DNA of 64,000 nucleotides, taken from contig NC_088936.1 in the NCBI RefSeq assembly GCF_033473495.1, forward strand, positions 4,588,001-4,652,000, written 5' to 3'. This document shows positions 47,670-58,981 of this stretch, one piece after another; the first letter of the stretch is position 1, and every line of letters begins with the position of its first letter. The notes under the pieces are model-generated. The model was not told the DNA's origin. It saw only the letters and a program-made list of their open reading frames with translations, and did no database searches. The DNA comes from Cercospora beticola. Lineage: Eukaryota; Ascomycota; Dothideomycetes; Mycosphaerellales; Mycosphaerellaceae. Both the position numbers and the translations under genes were made by a program.

Positions 47670-50600
47670 ATGGGTCCTCCGCAAAGTGTTGGAAAGGGCG
47701 CGCCCCACGAGCCTTTGGATGTGCGTCGCTCTCGTACTGCATCGAACGCAAGTCAGAGCCGTGCGGCATCTCAAGAGCGAAGCATCTCTGTCGGCACCTC
47801 AGAGCCTTTGCCGGAGACGCAGGCAGCGCCCTTCGAAAATGCACGATTTCCAGCAAATCAAAGTCCGGCTGTGGGCTTCTCCAAAAAGATCTACGCTCAG
47901 TTGCTGGGTCTTAACCCATTTGAGAACTCATACTTGAGTCTTTACGACCCTCTGGAGGCGAAGAGTCACAAGGCTATTGCCATCGGAAGTGCCTTCTTCG
48001 CTGTTGTCGCTGGTATACCACTCCCCATCATCGCTTACATTTTCGGCAAAATCATCAACCAATTTCCACCGGCCGAGGATGCTCTCTACGATCGGTTGGT
48101 GCAATTAATCGGAGTGGCGGTCGGCTATTTCGTAGTCACGACAATCTACACCATCGGCTTTGGATTGACTGCGGAGAATGTCAGTATCAAGTTGCGACAG
48201 CAGCTGCTGAAATGCCTACTGCACCTGGACCAAGCCTATCTGGACACCCACGACATCGACGTCAATGGACTGCTTACCGAGAAGATGGATACCATCCAAG
48301 CGGGATGTTCGGAGAAAGTGGGCATCTTCATCCAAGCGATATCCTATTTCGTGGCTGCCTTTGTCGTCGGCTTCATGTTGGATGCCAGACTAACAGGCAT
48401 CCTCCTCGCCTCTGTTGTGCCCGCGGTCACTTTAAGCTTCGCTATCTTATCGCCTGCAGTTTCGAAATGCAGTAAGGCTACCAACGAGAAGAACGAGCGA
48501 GCTAACGGGATCGTCGAGGTGCGTTGATACCACGTTGCACCTAAACTTTATGCATGCTGACATGATATAGAGCGCGCTTGGCGCCGTCCGAATCGTTCAA
48601 GCTTTTGACATGATCGAAGCTCTTTGCCAGAGACACATCGAATTTGTCGGGGAGGCGACTCATGCAAACCTCAAAAAGGCCGTTCTTGCGGCATTGCAAG
48701 CAGCACTGGTCTATTTCATCGCTTTCTCCACGAACGCGCTGGCGTTCTTCCTCGGCAGCCGGTCAGCAGATGGAGGAAATGCGGGAACTGTATATGCCGT
48801 CGTACTTCTGATCCTGGATGCCTCCTTTGTGGTCGGCCAGTTTGCACCGTTCCTGGAGATCTTTGCACGTGCTGCGGCAGCCAAGGCAGCAATTCAGAAG
48901 CTTCTCGACGAGAGCAATACCAGCGACAACACTGGCACGTATCGCAAGACAGATGTGAAGCCCAGCTTCGAAAGCTGCGACATTGAATTCCGAGGAGTTG
49001 AGTTTCAGTATCCCGCAAGACCAACCGTAAAGATATTGAAGGGCTTGAACTTACTCTTTAAAGCGGGCACGTTCACTTCTTTGGTAGGCACCAGCGGTGG
49101 CGGAAAGTCTACGATAGTGGCTTTGCTGTTGCGCATCTACGACTACTCTGGACGCATTGACATTGCTGGCAATGACCTCAAAGCCATCGACTCTGGGCAC
49201 TTGCGTTCCCAAGTTGCGGTCCTGGATCAAGATAACATCTTGTTCTCTGGAACCATCTTCGAGAACGTTTGTTACGGACTTTTGGGTCAAGACGTCACCG
49301 AAGAGGAGAAAGCAAAGCGTTGCGATCAGGCACTCAGGGACGCAAACGTGGATTTTCTGAAGAAGCTACCTCAAGGCGTCCACACTCGCCTTGGAAACGA
49401 GATCCAGCTCTCTGGTGGTCAGCGGCAGAGAGTCTGCTTAGCACGAGCCTTGATCAAACGACCTTCTGTTCTCATTCTGGATGAGCCGACTGCTGCACTC
49501 GATGCAAGGTCCGAAGTTGCAGTCGTGGAGGCTGTAAAGAATGTCGCCGCCACTGGAGTGACTGTCATCATGATCGCCCACCGCCTGTCAACAACACTCG
49601 ACTCGGACACGGTTGCAGTCATCAGTGATGGCCAAGTCGTCGAACAAGGAGCGCCACGCGAGCTCGCTTCGCGTGAAGACTCTGTTTTCCGCGGCCTACT
49701 GGATGCTCAGAACACGAACTTCAGCGATGCCGAGGAATCTCCTGTAGAGGAAAGCACATTTGGCTTGCACAGAACCAGGTCATCATATCTGGTTGGGTCT
49801 GCAGAGTCAGAGGCTACTGAAGAGACTGATTCGGATGATGCTAAAGCGAAGATGAGTCTTTGGAACATTGCGAAGCGCATTGGAAGACTCGCCAAGAAAG
49901 ACAGCTTGCTGGCCGTGGTTGGCATTATTGCCAGCATAGTCAGCGGCGGCATTCTCCTGGGACAAGCTGTTGTTTTTGGAAACTTGATCGAATTGCTGAA
50001 CACTGGCCCGAGCAACCCCAACTACTACGATCGGGCAGATCTATTCTGCCTCATCTTCTTCATACTGGCTTTGGTGGCCTTGACATCGTATTTGGCCAGT
50101 GGCAGCATATTCGGTGCAGTGTCGTCCAGGATCACTGCTTCGATGCAGACGCGGCTCTTGAAGCATATCTTACACCTCGACATGCAGTGGTTCTCCGAAT
50201 CCGGCCATTCTGTGCAGCAACTCATGTCGAAATTCACAAAAGATCCAGGCGACCTTTCTGCTTTGGGTGGTGTGGCACTCGGAGCAATCTTTACCATCTT
50301 CACCTCCGTCATTGGTGGCATCATTTTGTCGCACATTGTTGCTTGGAAAATTGCACTGGTCCTCCTCGCTGCCGTGCCTGTGATGCTTATCGCAGGCTGG
50401 GCACGACTACGCCTGCTCACCGCTTCCGAGAATGAGCATAGGGAAGCATATACAGATGCCACAGCACTCGCCGCGGAAGCCTGCCGCAACCGTCGTGCCG
50501 TGACTGCCTTATGCCTCGAGCAACATCTGATCGACCAATATCGTACTTCCCTCATGACACCCTTCAAGAAGCTGCGGAACTTCGTGTACTATGCCAACAC

Positions 50601-51735
50601 ATTGCTCGCATTTTGCTTCTCGGTTACTTACTTTGTCTATGCTTTGGCATACTGGTGGTAAGTACAGTCTCGCCCAACCTCCATTAACCTTTCTAACCAT
50701 AAGCTTAGGGGAGCGCGCAACGTCAGGAACGGCACATACAGTACGACTGATTTCTTCATCGTACTCCCAGCTCTCCTGTTCTCGGCGCAGTCTGCTGGTC
50801 ACTTCTTCAGTCTCAGTCCCGAAATTGCACGCGCGAAGACTGCATCTCGAAGCATATTCACACTGCTAGACTGTCAACCAAGTATTATGCGAACAGAAGC
50901 TCAGTATGCAGCCCTGAAGTCCCCAACGACACCATCGCTTTCGGACAGCAGTCCCAGCAAGTCGATGGAGCTTGGGCCGAACGAGAAATACGCACAGAAG
51001 CTCGAGTTCAAGAACGTGACCTTGATGTATCCCAACACATCCAAACCATCGCTGAGCGACATCAACTTCACCATCAGCCCGGGACAAACCGTTGCATTTG
51101 TTGGTCCCTCAGGAGCTGGCAAATCTTCTGCAATGGCTCTGATTGAGCGCTTCTACGATGTCACGGAAGGTGCGCTCCTGTTCGACGGCCAAGATGTGCG
51201 AGACATGGACGTTCGCACATTACGCAGCTGCATGGGATTGGTATCTCAAGAACCCGACCTCTTCACAGGATCGATCGCGTACAACGTCAAATTGGGAGCG
51301 CCTCCCGGCGTCACCATCACAGATCGGGATGCGGAAGCCGTGTGCAAGAAGTGCGGCCTCCACGACTTCATCACTAGTCTGCCAGATGGCTATAACACAG
51401 AGTGTGGATCGAGCAGCTCTTCTCGGCTAAGCGGAGGCCAGAAACAACGACTGGCAATCGCGCGAGCACTGGTGCGCAACCCAGAGGTTCTCCTGCTTGA
51501 TGAGCCTACATCGGCGCTCGATGCTCACAGCGAAGCACATGTACAAGAATCCCTGAACGAGGCCGCCAAAGGACGCACAACAATCATCGTCGCACATCGA
51601 TTGGCATCGATCCAGCACGCCGACCAGATATTCGTTTTCGACCAGGGGAAGCTCGTAGCTCAGGGTACGCATGCGGAGCTCGTGCGCCAAGGTGGACTGT
51701 ATGCTACCATGGCCAAGACACAGGCTCTCGTTTGA
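47670..51735 (+). CDS. Full-length ABC-B (MDR/P-glycoprotein-type) exporter, probable siderophore-linked transporter
   Basis: The three exons, 47670-48518, 48571-50657 and 50709-51735 (introns 52 and 51 nt), encode 1320 residues. The order is a disordered Ser/Arg-rich N-terminus (1-75), TMD1, NBD1, an acidic linker, TMD2 and NBD2, the full ABC-B plan. NBD1 has Walker A GTSGGGKST near 454, signature LSGGQRQR near 563 and Walker B LILDEPTAALDA near 583. NBD2 has GPSGAGKSS near 1110, LSGGQKQR near 1219 and LLLDEPTSALDA near 1240. Both ATP sites look competent. It is divergent from the NRPS and shares its GATA-bearing promoter. ABC-B exporters are common in fungal siderophore clusters, so export of the siderophore, a precursor or breakdown product is likely but inferred. 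General drug export is the alternative. Confidence 0.88.
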
Positions 51736-51847
51736 TGTGCAGCTCTAGTCTGCAGATTTTAGCATGGCTTTGGGGCCACTTTGGTGTCGCACTACTCTTT
51801 CGGTTGTAGGCATGGGGTCTGGCGTTTGGCACCAACGAAAAAAGTTT

Positions 51848-51856
51848 TTATCTGAT
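51848..51856 (-). promoter_or_regulatory. Iron-GATA motif (TTATCTGAT)
   Basis: The reverse complement is ATCAGATAA, a match to ATCWGATAA. It lies about 110 bp after the ABC exporter stop codon and 1.84 kb upstream of sidA, so its use by sidA is uncertain. Confidence 0.4.
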
Positions 51857-51884
51857 CCGACATGTCGCCCACTTGGCGAATGGT

Positions 51885-51965
51885 CTAGAAAACAGTAGCG
51901 CACAATGGAGGTTCTCCCGGATCGTCGACCTAGAAAACAGTAGCGCACAATGGAAGTTCTCCCGG
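51885..51965 (+). repeat. Tandem repeat, 36-bp unit twice with 45-bp period
   Basis: The unit beginning CTAGAAAACAGTAGCGCACA occurs at 51885-51920 and 51930-51965 with one base difference (G to A). It lies in non-coding DNA with no known role. Confidence 0.7.
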
Positions 51966-52473
51966 TTCATCAGCAAGGCGAGATGCCCGTGGTGCGTGGA
52001 TGCATTACGATCGCTACTTTGTCCGAAACATCGTACACGTGAGACACTCAGTCGCATTACGCGGTACATAGCTCTGGGTCGTACGATGCAGGGCAACAGC
52101 CACATGAGCGCCCGACCTCGGCACTTGGATGGCATCCACAATATTGTGCACCTGCGAGACATTCAGTCGGAATATTCGATAGCCTTGCTAAGGGCGCTTT
52201 GACGGCTATTTCCGGTAGAACATACGATTCACCTGGAGCTATGGACTCGGGACTTCACCGAGCAGACTGACTACAGCATGGCTGGGTAAACGACAACAAT
52301 GTTGTTTCCTACAGGAGCTACACTTGCAATAGCGGGTTTTTGCCATCGTTCATAATTCATGATCATTGTCACTACGGACCAAGACTTGCCAGGAAGCGGA
52401 GCAAATTTCCCCTCACAGTCTAGATCTTCCAAAACCCATGTCAAGAAATCCTGTTAGCGCAGAACGGCTTCGG

Positions 52474-52482
52474 ATCAGATAA
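52474..52482 (+). promoter_or_regulatory. Iron-GATA motif (ATCAGATAA)
   Basis: This is a perfect ATCWGATAA match 1.2 kb upstream of the sidA-type start codon, consistent with iron repression of hydroxamate siderophore synthesis. Confidence 0.55.
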
Positions 52483-53693
52483 GTCTAACGCGACCACAGC
52501 CCACCCAGTCCAGCCTTCTCGCTTCGCTTAGGGGCCCAAGGTGTTGACAAAAGTACTGATTGTCATTTATCACCCAATCGTGGTGGGTCCATTTTTGAAT
52601 CTCGTCGGCAGGCCACAAAAGCGATATGGACTTGATCGCTACAGTAACCTCTATCTACTGTGCAGGTCTTAGGACTATACACGTCGTGTCACGCCTTCAG
52701 GGTAGGGGTAGAGAACTGTGTTTCCTGATGAGAAATTGCCAAATTGGGCTTAGCCGAGATTACTACTTTTGCCAGCCTCTCTGGAGCCCGCTCAGCACAC
52801 GAACAACGCCCCGTTCTCTTGAATGATCCCTGCATGCATCATCATCTCTGAAGATCCTCGTCCTGCATGCGCGTTCTGCCTGCGACAAATGACGCTAAGC
52901 AAGCGCCGCAACGTCACGAACGGCCAGTCGTGATTGGAGCTCATGCAACAGGAAAAGAAAAAAAAATTAAGCCGGTGCGTAGACGGCGTGGAGTCACTAC
53001 TGTACGGCTGGCGTGCGCTGACGGAATGGGCTTGCAGGCAGGGTGGCAGAAAACGGCCTTTCCCTTGCAAACTTGTCCCTTCTTTTGCGCCATCCGCTCA
53101 TCCTCCACCCCTCCTGCTGGTTTTCCTCGGGCGCGCTCGGCGACACAAGACAGCACAGATGATCAGATTAGATTGTATTGTGGGAACAGGATCATCTTGA
53201 TCCGGAGAATCTCCGCCCGCCGCGTGGGCAAAATGTATGTCACTCGAGTTACGCCATAGACTTTTTTTGTTTGGTTCGAAACAAACGAACGAACCGACGG
53301 GGGCTTGTTGCTGCGTGTGTCTGCCCACGTCCGCTCGATCTCAGCTCACGGATCTGCTGAGCATTACTACTGCGGCCCTCACTCATCCCTTCGTCGGCTC
53401 TTTCTTGTACCTGCCGGTTTCGGGCGTGCTAGTAAACCGAAAGGTCCTGGCAACTTACCTTGGCCCCATACTGAAGCAAGCCCCGAGCTGCGTGCTTTGG
53501 AATAGGCGTGGGAGGAGAAAGTCAATCTATTACTAGAGGAAAGCGAGAGCACTCTTTCCCTTGACAAGTTGAAGTACCTTTTTTTGTGGCACATCGTACC
53601 CATCTTTTATCCTTCCTTGTCTTGTCTGTCATCAACCACCAGCATCACACTTGTTTGTCTGGTCCACTCAAACAATCGAAGACACTTTCCACT

Positions 53694-55283
53694 ATGGCAC
53701 CACATTCACTGCTGGACGACATGTCGTCTTCTCCACACTCGGAGAACTCAACGGCCATCACCTCGCCTGACGACATGTTCAGCATGGTCAACGGCATCAA
53801 GCGATCGAATCTGCATCGATATGGCGACGATGAAGTGCAAGATCTCGTGTGCTGTGGTTTCGGCCCCGCGTCTCTCGCAATTGCTGTCGCTCTCCACGAC
53901 AGCCTGGAGCTGAACGACACTAGGCTATCGACTCGTGCTCCGCGTGTGCGCTTCCTGGAAAAGCAGCACAAGTTCGCATGGCACGCTGGTATGCTGTTGC
54001 CAGGCGCGAAAATGCAAATCACCTTCCTCAAGGATATGGCAACTCTCCGAAACCCGCGAAGCGAGTTCACTTTTTTGAACTACCTGCACAGCAACGACCG
54101 GTTAGTGACATTCACCAACCTGAACACATTCCTGCCTCAGCGGATAGAGTACGAAGACTACATGCGTTGGTGTGCAGAGCACTTCAACAACGTCGTCGAC
54201 TATAGCCAGAATGTGGACACTGTTACTGCTGGCCCACGGAATTCGAGGACGGGCGCTGTAGAGTACTTCAACGTGCAATCGACAAACACCCAGACTGGCG
54301 AACGACAGTCGCTCAAGGCCAGGCATGTCGTCATTGCCGCGGGAGGTCGACCCAACATCCCGCGATCGCTTCCACAGAACCACCCGAGAGTGATCCACTC
54401 TTCGCAATATGCCACACATATCAACAAGATCTTTGCAGAGGGCTCAAGACCGAGGAGGATTGCCGTTATTGGAGGCGGACAGAGTGCTGCTGAGTGCTGG
54501 CATGATGTGCCCACACGTTTCCCAGGAACGCAATCCGTGCTACTGATTCGAGGTGCGGCCTTGAAGCCCAGTGATGACTCGCCTTTGTAAGTCCTACTAT
54601 GAGAAATTCGTTTGCACGTACTGACTAGGCATAGTGTCAACGAAGTATTCAACCCAGACCGAGTGGACCACGTCTTCTCCCAGGATCCACACATTCGCGC
54701 AAATGCTCTGGCCATGGACAAAGCGACCAACTACGGTGTCGTCCGAATCGAATTGCTTGAGCACATTTACAATGAAATGTACACATACCGCCTCAAGGGT
54801 ATCGCAGAAGAGGACTGGCCACAGAGAATCCAGCCCCACCGGGAAGTCACTGGCCTGCGGGATATCACGGTCGATGGCAAGCCGGCCGTCGAGCTGCAGA
54901 TCCAGAACAACTCTGGTCTGTACCAACACCACAGGAATGTTGGCACCGAGACATTGGAGGTTGATCTGGTCGTCGTGGCCAGCGGTTACAAGCGTGACTC
55001 GCACAAGGACATGCTGAAGGAAGTCCGCGGTCTCATGCGGGGCGGCGACGCCGAGGACAACGACTGGACTGTCAAGCGTGACTACGCTGTTGAGTTCGAG
55101 GAGGGAGCTGTCGACCCAGGCGCTGGCGTCTGGCTGCAAGGTTGCAATGAGAAGACACATGGTCTCTCTGATACGCTCCTCTCCATTCTTGCGGTGCGTG
55201 GTGGAGAGATGGTTGAGAACATCTTCGGCTACTCACCTGTTGCGAATGAGAAGCACATGGAGACTTCTTTGAAGCTGAGATGA
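53694..55283 (+). CDS. sidA: L-ornithine N5-monooxygenase (SidA-type), first step of hydroxamate siderophore synthesis
   Basis: The two exons, 53694-54586 and 54635-55283 (48-nt intron with TACTGAC branch sequence), encode 513 residues, the usual SidA length. The start is the first ATG of the frame. An FAD-binding motif CCGFGPASLAIAVAL lies near residues 52-66. The substrate region includes FLEKQHKFAWHAGMLLPGAK and MQITFLKDMATLRNPRSEFTF. An NADPH-binding motif GGGQSAAECW lies near 258-267 and the flavin monooxygenase end motif VVVASGY near 407-413. The enzyme hydroxylates the side-chain amine of L-ornithine with NADPH, FAD and oxygen, giving N5-hydroxyornithine, the precursor of the iron-binding hydroxamates used by the neighbouring NRPS. 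It is likely cytosolic and likely repressed by iron through the GATA sites upstream. No transacylase gene is visible in the window. Confidence 0.93.
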
Positions 55284-57183
55284 TTTGACGATGATATTGC
55301 GGGATGTTTTTCAAGTTAGACTCGCGGGTCTCTTCCCTGTAGCATGATTCCCCCGAAGCTTGGGTGATGGTTGGTATAAAATGGGTTCTTCGCAGCGATA
55401 ATGCCACTTTATCTTGCACAAAGGTTGCCTTTCTTCTCTCATTTCACTCTTTTGTTCCAGTTCAGTCTGGCGTGTTCATATGTCTCGAGCCAACATGCAG
55501 CGTCCGTGCGATGAGTGCTCTTCGGGAGCCTGCTGCTTACTTTCTCGATTCTGCTGATCAAGACGATCGATACCCGGCTCGACCAGTCCTGTCGCGTGGT
55601 GTCACACGTTGATCAAACCTAGTTGTCAGCAACGTGGCGTGCGTGGGAGACATGCGCAATCAAAGGAATGTCGTTCAAACTTCAGCTGGGGTGTAGTCAG
55701 CTCGCAGAATGTGGTCCCGTTGATCTCCTAGATCCGACGATATGATAAGATTGCTGATCACGACCCCAGTCGAACGTGTGTTGCTTGTCTTGCTTGGGAA
55801 CTGCGAACAGTCCAGGTACTGCTTGCATGGCGATGTCGGCGGCATTGTGCTCGCTCGTGTTGTGTTCCTGGTTGATTTCTTCAGAGTGAGGCTTCTTGTG
55901 AAACATTATTAATAATTCCCGGCCAGTGAGTCGGTTGGAGAAATCTCTCGTTGCAAGTGGCGTCTGCGATATGTTTTCCGCTTGCTATGCTCGCGCACGT
56001 TATGTAGCCACTCTGCGCATCAGTCTTGCCGTTCAGCAAGAGACGTGGCGTGTGGTAGATGGATGTTGTGTAGTGTTGTTGGTTAGGCAGAAGGAAGGAG
56101 AGGAGGACACGCCAAGACAAAATCACCTACCGTGACTGCTGGCTGCATCTCCGCTACCTCGCTCCGCTCCGCTGCCTCGTTGCTCGTCAAAACTCTCCAA
56201 CAGCCTTCACGGCAGCTTGCTTGCGAGTTGCTGTCTCCGATACATCGCCCTCGTTGACACGTTCACTCCTGCCAATGCAAGCACACAGGCCGCAACGTGT
56301 GATTCACTCACGCATCGTGCACGGCGTCCTGGAACGCGAAGACGTCGCGATAGCAACTCTTCGTCATGTGCCGAGCACAGTATGACAGCCTTCACGGCGT
56401 AGCTTTGGCATTCTGATGGTCGATTTTGTATTCCCGGTTTTTCCTGTGCGCTGGCCCTCGCTTACACTTCTGTCCGCAGGACAAGACACCCTCTTCCTCT
56501 CCTCTGCAACCTCGAATCAGGCAGCGTCGGTCCTGCTGCCTTGCGATCGGAGGAAAACGCTACGCAGCCCACCAGATTCCTTGCACGATGAGCAGGTGGT
56601 GCATTAGAGGTGGATCCCGCAAGAGGCAGAAGGGTGTCGTGGGGGTTTGGTTGGTGTCAGCACTTTTGCGCGAGACATGACAGGCTGCAAAAGCTGTGAA
56701 CAACCACATGCACCACGCGGCGCATGCATCGAACTGCACCGCATCCAGGCGGGTGTTGCGCTCGTGGCTGGCGAAGCATCGCCTCGTGGCGTGGCCAAGT
56801 CCATTGAGAGAATTGCGGAGCGCTTGGTCAGACGATGACCTCGGCAGCTCATAGGCTGAGAGGCCATACAGACACTGCAACCCACCGTCGCTTGTTGCGC
56901 TTGCCCGCTAGCGCAATGCTGCCCACATCACGAGGAGCAGAGAACGACAGCTCACCACATCCACATCCTCTTACACCTCTTCGCACGCCCTGCTCCAGGC
57001 CGCGCGATATGGTGTTTGCGCCCTCCCGACTGTGCTGAGACGCTGCGACTTCTCCGGGTATCCTGCTGAAGCAAGAGCGTCAGAAACACGAATTGCCAGC
57101 CACTTGGCATCCAGTCAGCCGGCGAATCGCACGTGCAGATCGCAAGCACAAATTTGAGCTACCGTGACAGCTGCACCGAAGAC
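55284..57183. other. Intergenic region; no gene recognised except a doubtful micro-ORF
   Basis: This is 1.9 kb between sidA and the F-box gene. A TATAAAA at 55375-55381 is followed by a pyrimidine-rich leader and a 25-codon cysteine-rich frame (55480-55557: MSRANMQRPCDECSSGACC then LLSRFC). That is too short to call without transcript data. The remainder, including GCTCC-rich sequence near 56150-56180, shows no protein or RNA gene I can support. Confidence 0.4.
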
Positions 57184-58017
57184 ATGGCAGCAGCGACCGC
57201 CACCCTCGACACTGGGGAATTACTCGAGCTCATCTTGCTCAATTTGGACACCAAAACCCTGCTACTCTCCCAGCGCGTCGATAGGAGATGGCACTATATC
57301 ATCCGGCACAGCAAAATGCTGCAAAAGAAACTCTTCCTGCTGCCGACCAATTCTTTTGACGAGATCCTGGAATTGGGACTGCTGGATGCCTCCAAGTCGG
57401 AGAGATACAACATTCTGGACGCGACCTCGCAACGTAGCAAGCAGTTCTTAGAACAAGTCGTCATCCTGAATGATCTCCTATTCGACACAACGAGAGAATG
57501 GAAGCTCAGGAGTGTGGCATTCGCTGATCCGGCCACAAGGAGCGGAACCTTCATCCCATCGTGGCAGAGAATGTTGCTCACTCAGCCTCCGCCCAGCACG
57601 GGCAGAGGAGATGTCATGTTCTGGTTCGAAGACTCGCATGACAATGACGAGCTTTGTGAGGGCGTCAACACTCTCGGAGACATGATGCAAAAGATCTATG
57701 TTAAGGAAGCCAGCTTACCAGGCTTCGACGTCGACTGGCAGTCTGCCGCTGTGCGGCCTGTCAAGCACGCTGTCGACGGCACGTATTATATGAAGCTCAT
57801 GGTACAACGCCAGAAGGATGCTGTCAAGCTTCCGGTGAAGAAGGTCCCTTCGTTGACTGATGTCCGGAAGGCTGCGGAGCTCACGACTCGCTTCGAGAAC
57901 CGCTTCCAGGATGATTTTTTCGTCGACGATGAATTCGATAACGTGCAGACGACAGCAGCGACGCATGACGACGCGAGCTGGCCCTCTGATCAGGGCGCAG
58001 AGTTTGCAAACCTTTGA
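57184..58017 (+). CDS. F-box-like protein
   Basis: This single-exon gene encodes 277 residues from the first ATG (57184). Residues 8-52 (GELLELILLNLDTKTLLLSQ, then RVDRRWHYIIRHS and KMLQKKLFL) fit the F-box pattern of leucine-rich helices with a conserved tryptophan, which binds Skp1 in SCF ubiquitin ligases. The rest is the loosely conserved tail seen in the many small F-box proteins of filamentous fungi and has no WD40 or LRR repeats. The C-terminus is acidic. The substrate is unknown. It has no visible tie to the siderophore cluster. Confidence 0.65.
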   Translation: MAAATATLDTGELLELILLNLDTKTLLLSQRVDRRWHYIIRHSKMLQKKLFLLPTNSFDEILELGLLDASKSERYNILDATSQRSKQFLEQVVILNDLLFDTTREWKLRSVAFADPATRSGTFIPSWQRMLLTQPPPSTGRGDVMFWFEDSHDNDELCEGVNTLGDMMQKIYVKEASLPGFDVDWQSAAVRPVKHAVDGTYYMKLMVQRQKDAVKLPVKKVPSLTDVRKAAELTTRFENRFQDDFFVDDEFDNVQTTAATHDDASWPSDQGAEFANL

Positions 58018-58981
58018 CGACAGTTGTGAAGCCCAGCTTTTATTCTTCAGAGGCGACCTCTGACCCTCAGCTCGCCCCTTGTTCCCTCCGACACGCAACG
58101 CCTTGAGAGTGAGCCTGCATTGGTGACGGCTGCGCAACTCTAGGTGTCATCGGACGTGATTCGTGTTGATGTCAACGCTGCCGCGGTCCGCAACCTGGTG
58201 CAAGTTTATCTCTCGCTCGATGTCGCTGTCGCCAATTGACGAGCAGCTGGTCACATCGGAGCTCATGCCACAGTGCCTGGTTTGCACGCCGAGACGCGAT
58301 CAAGTCTGCAATGCGCGTCGTGGACGTGACTAGCGACGGCATGAAACCAAAGGGCAACGGAGCAGCCATGGATCTCATGCGGCCAGCTTCGACTGTATGG
58401 GCTTGATCGAAGACAGCACTACCGCACACCTTTCAGCATCGACAGCCTACCAGCAGACGCGCTCGAGCATTGACACGAGCGCTTCAGCAGGGCACCCAAC
58501 AGGCATGTCCACCGAAACTCAAAGTCCGCAGCACGGTGGCACTCCTCACACTCCCGCCACGCCTCGATGCTGAACAATATTCTCCACGCGCGGAGTGCCA
58601 ACAAACATTGAAATAGATCTATTGCATTGTCACCTGCCCTCCAATGCAAAAGGGCTTTACCTGCCCAGTGCCAGGCAGCGAATTTCGAGCGCACAGCCAG
58701 AGCTCAAGGAAAGCCCCCCTCTTGGGGGCAGACTGTGCTTGTGCACACAGGGACTGACATGGCTTGTGTCTGGTCTGGTAGCAACTCAAGTCTGCTCGAG
58801 ACACATGCAGAGGGGGAGGAGACTGAGAAGCTAGTGGAAGAGAGCCGCAAGCCCCAAACACAACAGCCGCATCTATCACACAAACAGCCATGTAGAGCCA
58901 CCAGACACAAACCCAGATTTGACATACTGAGACCACGAAATTATTGACACGTCGAGAATGGAGCACATTTTCATTTCCCGT
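58018..58981. other. Intergenic region, convergent gene ends, no gene seen
   Basis: This is 964 bp between the F-box gene (plus) and the 3' end of the dehydrogenase gene (minus). Only short motif-free frames are present. Confidence 0.5.

Larger units (their letters stand above)
51736..53693. promoter_or_regulatory. Intergenic region upstream of the ornithine monooxygenase gene
   Basis: This 1.96-kb stretch has no recognisable gene. It contains a 36-bp tandem repeat (51885-51920 and 51930-51965) and two single iron-GATA motifs. A hairpin with TTGTTT/AAACAA arms lies near 53267-53284, and pyrimidine-rich leader sequence precedes the sidA start. Confidence 0.5.

Noticed and set aside
53264..53300. 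tRNA gene suggested by GGTTCGAAAC
   Set aside because: Only a hairpin is present; no D-arm, anticodon arm or acceptor stem could be found.
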